Assembly (NCBI RefSeq): GCF_023015865.1
Contig: NZ_JALKBC010000011.1
Location: 124,001-188,000, forward strand
DNA length: 64,000 nucleotides
From: Arenibacter sp. F26102
GTDB lineage: Bacteria; Bacteroidota; Bacteroidia; Flavobacteriales; Flavobacteriaceae
Direction of reading: 5' to 3'
Made by a program: the position numbers and the translations under genes. A model generated the notes under the pieces. That model was not told where the DNA came from and made no database searches. It saw nothing but the letters and a program-made list of their open reading frames with translations. Numbering within the stretch: position 1 is the first letter of the stretch; every line of letters begins with the position of its first letter. Positions 11,611 to 20,055 of this stretch are shown one piece after another.

Positions 11611-13494
11611 TTAATCCCCATAATCCGGAGAATCCGATAGTGTTTCCATAAAGGCAATGATATCCTCAATTTCCTGCTGGGACAGTTCCAAGGGCGCATC
11701 TGGCAAAGTTTGGTATTCCACCTCCAAACCCATTCCTGCCCCTCCCCCTAGGTTGTAAAACGCCAGAACGTCTTCCAGAGTATCAAATAAACCGTTGTGC
11801 ATATAAGGCGCTGTCAAGGCTATATTTCTGACCGTAACCGTTTTGAAGGAATTTTTAAAAAAAGGATGATTGTCCATTTTTAGACCACTGTCCATGCGCC
11901 CCAAATCCGTATCCAACTTAGGGGCAATGGAATCAAAGCCCTGGGTAATGCCCAACACCTCCGATTCCGATTCCAGATAAAACGGAGGAATGGTGCCATT
12001 GAAGACCGGTGCAAAATGACAACTTCCACAGGCCGCTTTCCCCATAAACAGATTAAATCCGCGTTTGCCATTCTCGGGATACTCCTTGGTTTCGTTTCGC
12101 ACATATTTATCGAAAGGACTATTGAAGGATTTTAAAGAATTTACATAGGCCGCAATGGCATTACTTATAGATCGCTGATTGATATCCTCTTTGGCAATAC
12201 CTCCATAAGCCTCTTTAAATAATGTATTGTATTGGGCATTTTTATTCAGTTTACCAATAATTGCATCAAAATTGGTATTGAACTCCAAATCGTTATCTAT
12301 AACGTGTATCACTTGTTTTTCAAGATCAAATGCACGCATATCCCAAAAATATCGTGTGGAATAGCCTGCATCTATCAATGTTGGGGCATTCCTATCGGTA
12401 AAAACACCTTTTTGATTGGATACACTTTTGGGCAAGCCATCCGAAAAACCTTTGTTTGGATTATGGCAGCTTATACAGGCCATGACATTGTCCTTCGAAA
12501 GCTGTGGATCCCCGAACAACAGTTTCCCCAAGGCAATGGTCTTAGGGTTGTCCAAAGGCAGATAAACCAGTTCTGAATAAAAATCCGTGTTCAGAAAATC
12601 AATGTCGAATATATTCTTGGCCTTATAGTTTTGGGCGTGCCTTTTATAGGGCTCCAGCGCAATCTTGTTTGCATTTTGAAAGTCCAACAAGGCCGCGTAC
12701 AAAGGGTTGACCACCTCCTTTAAAAACGCCAACCTATCAAAATCATTAAAATGGATATTGGCATTTAATATGTTCCTGCCCTTGGTAAAGTGTTTTTTTA
12801 TGGCTTCGAATTCGGCCTTGGCAGCTGGGAAAATACCTAATTCAAAATATAGAAATGTGGTTTCCATACTTTGCCAGCTCGCAACACTTTCCTTCAACCC
12901 ATTTACAGAGCCAGGAGTATCGTATCCTGTTAGTCCCAGAGTAAAGAGCCTGACGATACCGGAGCGGATGCACTCTATAATTTGGCTCGACTTTAAATGA
13001 ACCGGTAAATGTATATTCGCTATAAAATCTACCCGTTCTTTGAGTCCGTTGGCCAACACTTTTATGTGGTGCAAATTTTCAATCGAGGCCTCTTCATAAA
13101 CAGCTTCATCCAATGCCTGCAAGCCGCCAGGTGGAATCACTTTTTCGGCTTCAAAATACTCGCTTACCTTGGGCAAAGGAGCGCCATTGATATAAGTGCC
13201 ATTGTAGAAGGTTCGGTAATAATCAAAAATAAACTCGATCTTCTTATAAATCAACCTGGTTTTTTCAACCTGCCCTTTAAGCGCCTCCCATTCGTTGATG
13301 GAAGATGCTTTATTGACAAGGGTCACCAAAGAATCCACCTCATTTTGAAATTGGTGAAAGTTGGCCGCATATAGTGCTGCTACTTTTTCCGGAATAGTAT
13401 CCTTTTGATACGGAATGGCCATTTGCCTCCCGGACAACATCAACAGACAAATAAAAAAAGATCCCAAAAAAATGCTTGTCTTCTTCATTTTCAA
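11611..13494 (-). CDS. Di-haem cytochrome c peroxidase with long N-terminal helical domain
   Basis: A 627-residue exported protein. The C-terminal two thirds form a CcpA/MauG-type di-haem peroxidase with two haem c sites, C340-ISC-H344 and C489-GSC-H493. It also has the family segments FGDPQLSKDN, DRNAPTLIDAGY and VTVRNIALTAPYMHNG. The enzyme class reduces hydrogen peroxide using electrons from small cytochromes in the periplasm. An N-terminal export signal is visible (SIFLGSFFICLLMLSG). Residues about 35-290 form an alpha-helical region with YNGTYINGAPLPK and VIPPGGLQALDEAVY, resembling the imelysin-like extension seen in other long Bacteroidota peroxidases. The role of that domain is not known to me. 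No cytochrome maturation or donor gene lies nearby. Confidence 0.88.
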   Translation of the reverse strand: MKMKKTSIFLGSFFICLLMLSGRQMAIPYQKDTIPEKVAALYAANFHQFQNEVDSLVTLVNKASSINEWEALKGQVEKTRLIYKKIEFIFDYYRTFYNGTYINGAPLPKVSEYFEAEKVIPPGGLQALDEAVYEEASIENLHHIKVLANGLKERVDFIANIHLPVHLKSSQIIECIRSGIVRLFTLGLTGYDTPGSVNGLKESVASWQSMETTFLYFELGIFPAAKAEFEAIKKHFTKGRNILNANIHFNDFDRLAFLKEVVNPLYAALLDFQNANKIALEPYKRHAQNYKAKNIFDIDFLNTDFYSELVYLPLDNPKTIALGKLLFGDPQLSKDNVMACISCHNPNKGFSDGLPKSVSNQKGVFTDRNAPTLIDAGYSTRYFWDMRAFDLEKQVIHVIDNDLEFNTNFDAIIGKLNKNAQYNTLFKEAYGGIAKEDINQRSISNAIAAYVNSLKSFNSPFDKYVRNETKEYPENGKRGFNLFMGKAACGSCHFAPVFNGTIPPFYLESESEVLGITQGFDSIAPKLDTDLGRMDSGLKMDNHPFFKNSFKTVTVRNIALTAPYMHNGLFDTLEDVLAFYNLGGGAGMGLEVEYQTLPDAPLELSQQEIEDIIAFMETLSDSPDYGD

Positions 13495-13615
13495 CCTCCG
13501 CTTTTCACCTTTTTATTAGTGTTTTATTACCGCTAGCCTTGCTTTTCTGCTTGGGGTAAATCATGCCATTGGATACTCTTGAAAGGTTATTTTAAGTATA
13601 ACCTCTATAGCCAAA

Positions 13616-15286
13616 CTATTCTATGGTAATCGACTCGGTATACCCTTTATTTTTAGTAATGACTTCAATAATATAAAGGCCCTTTGACAGCTTACCGACA
13701 TTGATGGATTCCTTTCTACTTTTCTTCACCAATTCCCCAATGTTATTATATATATTAACTTTCTTTAACCGATCATTTTTATCCAATTTAAGCTTCACCA
13801 CTTCCTTGTTGTCATCATACAATAGCCCTCCACTAATTAGCCCGGATGCAGTTCCTTCCGCCTTTAGCGCTATACCTGATTTGTTGATAGTAAAATAATC
13901 CTCAATGTCATCATTTTCCCTTAAAAACTTTACGGTCAGGTTCTGTCCACCCCTACCATCATCTTCCACCTCCATGACACATGAACCCAATTGGTTCAGG
14001 GACACGGACATGGCTTGGTGGTTTAGGTCGCCCCCAGATATTTTACCTGCAGATCCCGTAGTAATGTATACGGCACCTTCCGCAGCTGCACTGGTTTTTT
14101 GGTAGGCACCATTGCTATCCGCTTTACCGTCCCCAAATCCATTGGATCCCACGGTATGGCCACCCTTCGAAATTTCATCCTGGTTAAAGGTATTGGCAAA
14201 TCCATAATGCCCGTTCAAGAAATACGAGCGTTCATAAGAATGACTATGTCCGTTTAAGATAAGGTCCACCCCGTTGGCTTCCATCATGGGCATAAAGTTT
14301 TGTCGCATTTCAATTAGTCGATCTTCGGTATCGGAGTCATGGGACCCTTTGGTATATATTGGATGATGAAACAAGGTCACTATCCAATCCTGTTTTGTGT
14401 TTTGAATATCGGCCTGTGTCCAATTGTACATAGCACCTCCAACTTCGCGACTTGTATGATGTGAATCCAGTATTATAAAGTGGATATTGGCATAATCAAA
14501 AGAATAGTAGGCCTCAGTTCCCGAGGCAGTGCCTCCTGCCTGCGCATTGGTAGGGAAGGTAAATATATCATAGTAAGGACCGGATTGTGTAGCCGAATCG
14601 GCCGACTTCCCATCATGGTTTCCCAAGCAGGACCATGCCACGGATTTTTTCAACATTTCGTCATAAATGTCGAACAGGGCATTTTGATATTCCTCATCCG
14701 TACCACTGCCATAGGCGTTATCCCCTAAGAACAACATCATATCGGTCTTACCCTTATTTTGGGGAGCATCGTCCACATAGTCATAATAGGCATCCCTTAC
14801 GTCCCTCTGGTTGTTATTGGCCGTACCGGCATCACCTAAAATCCATGCGCGTACAAATTGTTTGGTACCCGCTGTAGGGGCAGTAATTATGTACATCTCG
14901 CCAGAATCACTTTTGGACAAAACTTCTGATCTATTACCAATATTAAAATAATATTTTGTGTTAGGGCTTAGACCGGATAAGCTAACTTCATGTTCGGTGG
15001 TCAAAGCAGTGTTGCTTGCCTTTTTGGATAACGATTTTAATGTTTTGCCGTAATGTACCACGGATTGGGTTGCGATATCCGTTCTCCATTTTACCACAAC
15101 AGATGTTGGGGTACCGCTTTGTAAATAAGGGCCCCTTACTACAGTTACCGAAGCGGAACTCTGTGGAAGACCTACAGCATTGGTCACTGCAACAGCACTT
15201 ACATTGGGAAGATCTACATTGGAGGTTTGGGCAATTGAAACCACCGAATATAGGGCGGCAAGCAAAAAGGTACTTTTTTTGATCAT
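13616..15286 (-). CDS. Purple acid phosphatase-type metallophosphoesterase with T9SS sorting domain
   Basis: A 556-residue secreted phosphatase. After the signal peptide and a short linker, residues about 50-135 form a fibronectin-type purple acid phosphatase N-terminal domain (RGPYLQSGTPTSVVVKWRTD; LSGLSPNTKYYFNIG). The metallophosphoesterase domain then shows its motifs in order: ILGDAGT, MLFLGDNAYGSG, CLGNHDG, FHHPIYTKGSHDSD and LNGHSHSYERSY. The last 75 residues (VNIYNNIGELVKKS, GLYIIEV) match the Bacteroidota type A sorting domain, so the protein should leave the cell through the type IX secretion system. It likely frees phosphate from organic esters. The gene start overlaps the end of the TPR gene upstream by 4 bases, so the two form an operon. 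Confidence 0.92.
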   Translation of the reverse strand: MIKKSTFLLAALYSVVSIAQTSNVDLPNVSAVAVTNAVGLPQSSASVTVVRGPYLQSGTPTSVVVKWRTDIATQSVVHYGKTLKSLSKKASNTALTTEHEVSLSGLSPNTKYYFNIGNRSEVLSKSDSGEMYIITAPTAGTKQFVRAWILGDAGTANNNQRDVRDAYYDYVDDAPQNKGKTDMMLFLGDNAYGSGTDEEYQNALFDIYDEMLKKSVAWSCLGNHDGKSADSATQSGPYYDIFTFPTNAQAGGTASGTEAYYSFDYANIHFIILDSHHTSREVGGAMYNWTQADIQNTKQDWIVTLFHHPIYTKGSHDSDTEDRLIEMRQNFMPMMEANGVDLILNGHSHSYERSYFLNGHYGFANTFNQDEISKGGHTVGSNGFGDGKADSNGAYQKTSAAAEGAVYITTGSAGKISGGDLNHQAMSVSLNQLGSCVMEVEDDGRGGQNLTVKFLRENDDIEDYFTINKSGIALKAEGTASGLISGGLLYDDNKEVVKLKLDKNDRLKKVNIYNNIGELVKKSRKESINVGKLSKGLYIIEVITKNKGYTESITIE

Positions 15287-16119
15287 GATTTTTGGTTGTT
15301 AATGGAGCTTTCCAAGCTTTTTATTTGTTCTTTTAATTCTATTACGGGACTCATATTTTTAAACTTTGCATTCAATTGCTCAATGGCAACCGAAGCCAGT
15401 TTTAAGGATATAAAGGCCTCATGTGGTCTATTTATTTCCGCTAAATACTTTGCCTTTTTATAATACCAGAATTCATTCCTGTTGTATTCAAGGATAAAAT
15501 AATTGTATTGTTCCAATGCTTTTTCGGTTTGACCGGAATCTCTTAAATAGTCCAATTTTTTAAGTTGGAGTGATATGGTGTGCGGGCCAAGTTGGTCCAG
15601 CCCAAATTGGATGGCCCCCAAGGCACCCTTATAGTTTTTGTTGTTTTCTGTAAGCATGATGTTGCAGTATTCCAATACATCCTCGGGCCGAATGTCCTTC
15701 ATATTATGGATAACATAACGGTACCCCTCCAAGGATTTTTTGTAGGATTTAAGATTGAAGTGTATTTGGGCCTGCAATTTTTTAGCGCTTAGGTCCATGC
15801 TGTCCACTTCCAAATAGGAGTCTATACTTTTTGAGGCCTCGGAGTATTCTTCGGTTAAAAAGTGAACCTCCGCAATTTGATAATGTAGGGCTTTGTTGGT
15901 ATTTCCCAAGGACTGGGATTTAAGGTAATCTTCCAGGGCATAGTCGTACTCCATGTGCTGTTGATACAACAACCCTCTTTGGTAGTAAAGTTCAAAATTG
16001 TTTGGATCCTCGGATATCTCGATCGTTTTTTCAGCTATCCGTATGGTTAGGTCACCATGGGCAAATATTGGCATGGACAATGATAAAAACAGAAGTATGC
16101 AAAGTATTCTTTTAATCAT
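15283..16119 (-). CDS. Exported TPR-repeat protein
   Basis: A 278-residue protein with a signal peptide (RILCILLFLSLSMPIFAHG) followed by tandem tetratricopeptide repeats: NFELYYQRGLLYQQHMEYDYALEDYLKSQSLG is a textbook unit, and further units follow through about residue 230. TPR arrays bind other proteins; no enzymatic motif is present. Its stop overlaps the start of the secreted phosphatase gene by 4 bases (ATGA), so the two are translated from one transcript. Phosphatase-plus-TPR pairs of this type occur in marine Bacteroidota, but I cannot name the role of the TPR partner. Intact and presumably periplasmic. Confidence 0.85.
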   Translation of the reverse strand: MIKRILCILLFLSLSMPIFAHGDLTIRIAEKTIEISEDPNNFELYYQRGLLYQQHMEYDYALEDYLKSQSLGNTNKALHYQIAEVHFLTEEYSEASKSIDSYLEVDSMDLSAKKLQAQIHFNLKSYKKSLEGYRYVIHNMKDIRPEDVLEYCNIMLTENNKNYKGALGAIQFGLDQLGPHTISLQLKKLDYLRDSGQTEKALEQYNYFILEYNRNEFWYYKKAKYLAEINRPHEAFISLKLASVAIEQLNAKFKNMSPVIELKEQIKSLESSINNQKS

Positions 16120-16777
16120 AAATATAGATACCTCAAATTTTTAAAAATCATTTCCAATGGTTAACATAATTACTTTTTACCAAAACTTTCTCCTTAAGGT
16201 TAACTTTACGAAACCGACACCGCTATTGAGGTACATTTTCAACCTATCTAGGCCCAATTTTGGTTTAATTGCTCATTTTAAGATGGAATATTGTCATTTA
16301 CTAAGGGCTCCAAGGCCCCGCTCTCAAACGTATTGAAACAATATTACATGAGTTTTTCTACTGAGTTAATTTTTTGTTAAAAGAGAAACGAAGGTCTTAG
16401 GGCAAGCATTCCAAAAGGAGTGGTTTTCACTAAACAGTCTATGTACATTTAGCCCAAAATATAGCGAGATATAAAGACTTTCTCTTAAATTTATATTGGC
16501 AAATAGCATTCCTCCCTAGCATTTAATCTCTTGTCCAACAACATTTATATAATATGCAAGACATCCCCATAAGGTAACTTCCATAAAGCAATCAAGAGCC
16601 AAGCTTGGTGGGCAGTTTCAGTATTGGAAGTCTCGAAGCCATATCCGACAGCAAGGCAATCTAAGCAATAGGCCAATGAAAAAAAATTGGAGCCTACGGC
16701 GGTAAGGATTCGAGGGTTTGATCAACTAATTCTTGGAACAATCTTATGCTCAGTAACCATTATAAAAACACGACACC
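16120..16777. other. Long spacer between divergent genes
   Basis: About 660 bases between the TPR gene and the flavoprotein gene, which point away from each other. No open frame with family similarity, no tRNA-like fold and no strong hairpin was found. The middle (16,590-16,740) is richer in GC than the ends and may be decayed coding sequence, but I could not assign it. Confidence 0.4.
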
Positions 16778-17689
16778 ATGAAAAAGGAACAACATTTTGA
16801 TATTATCATCATTGGAGGAAGTTATTCCGGTCTAGCAGCAGGAATGGCTTTGGGAAGGGCCTTAAAACGGGTCTTGATCATTGATAGCAATACGCCCTGT
16901 AACCGGCAAACCCCCTATTCCCATAACTTCATAACCAATGATGGCAAAACACCTGCTGAGATAGCTTCCGTGGCAAAAAAGCAGGTGGCTACCTACCCTA
17001 CGGTGAAATTTTTTAACGGACTTGCCGTACAAGGCTCTGGCACCAATAATGCCTTTAAAATTCAAGTAGCCTCTGGTGAAACATTTACAGGCGACAAATT
17101 AATTTTCGCAACGGGCATTAAAGATATAATGCCAAATATCGAAGGATTTTCGGAATGTTGGGGCATCTCAGTATTGCATTGCCCCTATTGTCATGGCTAT
17201 GAGGTGAAAAATGAAGTGACCGGTATTTTGGGCAATGGAGATTATGCCTTCGAATTTGGGAAACTGATTTCCAACTGGACCCCGCATTTAACCATTTACA
17301 CCAATGGCAGATCTACCCTGAATGCGGAACAAACAGCCCAACTTGGAGCGCATAATATTAAGATAGTGGAAACTGAAATAGAACGTTTGGAACACCAACA
17401 AGGCAAGCTGCAAAACATCCTATTTAAAAATGGCTCCAAGGCTGCCGTTACCGCCATTTATACCAAAACACCATTTGAACAGCATTGCACTATTCCCGAA
17501 ACTATGGGTTGCGAGTTGAACGAGGAAGGCTACCTAAAAACCGATGCCAATTTACAAACCAATATTGACGGTATTTATGCCTGTGGAGATAATGTATCAC
17601 GCTTACGAACGGTAGCGAATGCCGTGGCCATGGGTACGGCGGCTGGGATGATGGTAAACAAGGAGCTTGTTTTTGAAAGATTTGAATGA
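16778..17689 (+). CDS. Thioredoxin reductase-like FAD/NAD(P) oxidoreductase
   Basis: A 303-residue two-dinucleotide-fold flavoprotein of the thioredoxin reductase-like family. The FAD site is DIIIIGGSYSGLAAGMALGRA at residues 8-28. The redox-active pair lies in HCPYCHGYE near residue 131, the CxxC type found in the TrxB-like branch. The NAD(P) site begins ILGNGDYAFEFG near residue 149, and the terminal FAD motif is YACGDNVSRLRTVANAVAMGTAAG. The missing aromatic-rich GXGXXG in the second fold (GNGDYA) is normal for this subgroup. The natural electron acceptor may be a thioredoxin-like protein, but none is encoded nearby. Single gene, intact, cytoplasmic. Confidence 0.88.
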   Translation: MKKEQHFDIIIIGGSYSGLAAGMALGRALKRVLIIDSNTPCNRQTPYSHNFITNDGKTPAEIASVAKKQVATYPTVKFFNGLAVQGSGTNNAFKIQVASGETFTGDKLIFATGIKDIMPNIEGFSECWGISVLHCPYCHGYEVKNEVTGILGNGDYAFEFGKLISNWTPHLTIYTNGRSTLNAEQTAQLGAHNIKIVETEIERLEHQQGKLQNILFKNGSKAAVTAIYTKTPFEQHCTIPETMGCELNEEGYLKTDANLQTNIDGIYACGDNVSRLRTVANAVAMGTAAGMMVNKELVFERFE

Positions 17690-18263
17690 TTTTAATAGTA
17701 ATTTAAATCTATTTAATTTTTTGCTTAAAACCCCCAATTTGAATTTTAGTTATTATTACATAATACATTCTGGAATTAGATATAAGCTGCTTAAGTACAA
17801 CATTCTTAATCAGGCACTTATAAGACTCAAAAGTTTGGACATCATCTAACAAAAGAATTATTGCTGGTACATGTAATACCATTTTTACTTGACCTACTTG
17901 ATTACATTTACTGCACAATTAATCTAATTAATTCTATATTATTTTTAGGGAAGCAAAGAGAGGGGAATACGACAACCAAGAGTTTGTTATAAGCCTTCGC
18001 AGTTAGCAAATATTAGGTTTAGTATTTGCTTAATCGATAAAGTCAGATAATATCCGTTGTATGGTATTTTACAAAAAACCCTATGGTTTAGTGTGGTGAT
18101 GTTTGGAAACATAGTAAAGTTAAGTTTTGGAAGAGCTGTATAAGTTAGTCTTACTTTATCGAAATTGGACAACCACATAATAGATTAATAGATTATTGTA
18201 AATTACGAACAAAAGCCACGATTGCTATATACAAATATTTGACAGCATAATATACAGTTGCAT
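17690..18263. other. AT-rich spacer without recognised gene
   Basis: About 570 bases of AT-rich sequence after the flavoprotein gene. Short open frames on both strands show no family similarity and have biased composition. I see no terminator hairpin or repeat of note. Confidence 0.45.
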
Positions 18264-18839
18264 ATGAATCTTAACGCGATTATTGCCCAACCAAAAAGTG
18301 GAGAAGAAAGGTTTAGGTTTGCTGAGGGCTGTCTTGAAATTAAATTAAATGATTTTTGGATATGGAATCAATCTAACTTATTAGAAAATAGAACACGGGG
18401 AATTTTAGCAGAATTTATTGTTAAACAAGCCCTAAATATTGATAATGCTATTCGTATTGAGTGGGATAGTTATGATTTGATCACTAAAGAGGGGCTAAAG
18501 ATTGAAGTAAAATCCGCCGCTTATGTTCAGAGTTGGAAACAAAAGAAATATTCGGACATCTCTTTTGGAATAGCACCCGCAAAAATGGATCCTATTCATC
18601 CATTATATGATGGCACTTCTAGACGCTGGAGTAATCTTTATATTTTTTGTGTTTTAGAGAATAAGGACCAAGAGACCATAAACCCCTTGAATTTAAACCA
18701 ATGGGTCTTTTATGTTTTAAAAACTGAGATTTTAGACCTAAAAGCTCCAAATCAGAAGACAATAGGATTAAACTCTCTTTTGAAACTAAAACCAGCTAAA
18801 TGCAATTTTAATGAGCTGAAAACAGTAATATTATCCTGA
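18264..18839 (+). CDS. Conserved hypothetical protein with PD-(D/E)XK nuclease-like core
   Basis: A 191-residue cytoplasmic protein. I recognise no named family, but the middle shows a pattern like the PD-(D/E)XK nuclease fold: a helix with RGILAEFIVKQAL near residue 46-58, then IEWDSYDLITKEGLKIEVKSAAYVQSW. The Asp of SYDL and the Glu-x-Lys of IEVKS fit the catalytic D...ExK arrangement. Aromatic-rich segments (SRRWSNLYIFCVL, NQWVFYVLK) follow. A longer reading starts at a TTG six bases upstream; the ATG at 18264 is preferred. The stop overlaps the start of a small zinc-ribbon gene by one base, so the two genes are coupled. The pair sits between long spacers, which fits a laterally acquired cassette. 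Nuclease activity is an inference. Confidence 0.62.
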   Translation: MNLNAIIAQPKSGEERFRFAEGCLEIKLNDFWIWNQSNLLENRTRGILAEFIVKQALNIDNAIRIEWDSYDLITKEGLKIEVKSAAYVQSWKQKKYSDISFGIAPAKMDPIHPLYDGTSRRWSNLYIFCVLENKDQETINPLNLNQWVFYVLKTEILDLKAPNQKTIGLNSLLKLKPAKCNFNELKTVILS

Positions 18840-19057
18840 TGGCGATACATATGAATATTTCCGAATATAATTTGAAAGCTGAATCGCTTCGACTCTCTTG
18901 CCAATGTGGTTGGGAAGGAAAGGCAAATGAAGCTAATGGAGAATTGCACGAAGCTGTTATGAATTTCGAATGCCCCAAATGTGATAAAATGCTATTGATT
19001 ATTAATCTTATAACAGATGCTCAAAAGTATTTTGATTGGAAAGAATCCAAGAAATAA
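18839..19057 (+). CDS. Small zinc-ribbon-like protein
   Basis: A 72-residue protein with two cysteine pairs, LSCQCGWEG near residue 20 and FECPKCDKM near residue 45. These form a likely zinc ribbon (CxC...CxxC spacing). No other domain is present and I do not recognise the family. Its ATG shares one base with the TGA of the PD-(D/E)XK-like gene, which argues for translational coupling and a joint role. A small zinc-binding partner next to a nuclease-like protein could help it bind nucleic acid, but that is a guess. Intact and cytoplasmic. Confidence 0.6.
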   Translation: MAIHMNISEYNLKAESLRLSCQCGWEGKANEANGELHEAVMNFECPKCDKMLLIINLITDAQKYFDWKESKK

Positions 19058-19171
19058 TAAAAATAATCAGCCCATATCTTTGTCGGATTAAACTACATAT
19101 AACGGTTGAATAAACGACTGTTTTCCTGGCCGCCGATTTATGTGCCATAGGCATACAGGCGATAATGTATT

Positions 19172-20002
19172 TTATCTATGGTTAGTTTCCTTTTCGTTGA
19201 CCTGAGCAAAAAACCAATCCAATAATTCCGGGGTATCAAAAGCCAAATGCCAGCTCCCATGACCAACACCTGGAAACTCAGAATATTTTGGATTTCCGCC
19301 CGCCTTTTTAGTTGCGGCAACCATACTTCGTGAAAAGTCAACAGGTACCGTTTTATCATTGTCACCATGAAAAACCCAGAGGGGTAGATCTTTAATGTTT
19401 TTTGCAAGACCAGGATTACCTCCACCACAGACAGGAATAGCAGCGGCAAACATTTGTGGGTGGCTTAGGATGTAATGCCATGTTCCAAATCCGCCCATAG
19501 ACTGACCGGTAACATAACGTCTAGTGGTATCTATATTAAATTCTTCATCCAATGCAGCTATGGTTTCAAAAACCAAAGCCTCAACATTGGGTTGATTATA
19601 CCTTCCGCGTGCGATCAGGCCTTCTCTTTCAATCTTTCCCAGAGACCTCCCCCAATCGGCGCCAGGTGGGCATTGGGGCACAAAAATAAAAGCAGGATAT
19701 TTTTTTCTATTTTCTAAAGTGGACAGCACTTGTGCTGCCTTGGAACCTGCAATCTGCTTTATATTATCCGTACCCCTGCCTGCTCCTCCGGACAGACATA
19801 CTACCAAGGGATACTGTTTATTGGGATCGTAATCTAAAGGGGTAAGCAAGCGATAGTTCAGCGTATCCTTTTGCATGTTCACATGGGTTCTCCCGCTAAA
19901 CAATTCAGCCGTTTTCGTCTCCTTGGTCTGGGAGACCCCTTTCGTTACACCAAAACTGAATATGACAGTTGCAATGATCACTATTTTTAGAACCTTCCTC
20001 AT
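19172..20002 (-). CDS. Exported alpha/beta-hydrolase esterase (prolyl oligopeptidase-like)
   Basis: A 276-residue exported alpha/beta-hydrolase. A signal peptide covers roughly residues 5-25 (IVIIATVIFSFGVTKGVSQ). The catalytic serine sits in VTGQSMGGFGTWHYI near residue 167, with the oxyanion-side strand YPLVVCLSGGAGRGTD near 62. The aspartate is probably in VFHGDNDKTVP near 219 and the histidine in GVGHGSWHLAF near 255. The layout matches short secreted esterases and feruloyl- or acetyl-ester hydrolases found in Bacteroidota glycan loci. The adjacent gene upstream on the same strand encodes a PhoD-type phosphatase 53 bases away, so they may share a transcript. Substrate unknown. Confidence 0.85.
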   Translation of the reverse strand: MRKVLKIVIIATVIFSFGVTKGVSQTKETKTAELFSGRTHVNMQKDTLNYRLLTPLDYDPNKQYPLVVCLSGGAGRGTDNIKQIAGSKAAQVLSTLENRKKYPAFIFVPQCPPGADWGRSLGKIEREGLIARGRYNQPNVEALVFETIAALDEEFNIDTTRRYVTGQSMGGFGTWHYILSHPQMFAAAIPVCGGGNPGLAKNIKDLPLWVFHGDNDKTVPVDFSRSMVAATKKAGGNPKYSEFPGVGHGSWHLAFDTPELLDWFFAQVNEKETNHR

Positions 20003-20055
20003 TTCCTTTGTATTGCTTCATTCCCGCACTGAATTGAAACGAACTTCCTTGTCAA

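Noticed and set aside
17709-18178. Two minus-strand frames of 63 and 69 codons in the AT-rich spacer
   Set aside because: Composition follows the AT-rich background and no domain, signal peptide or coupling to a neighbour supports them.
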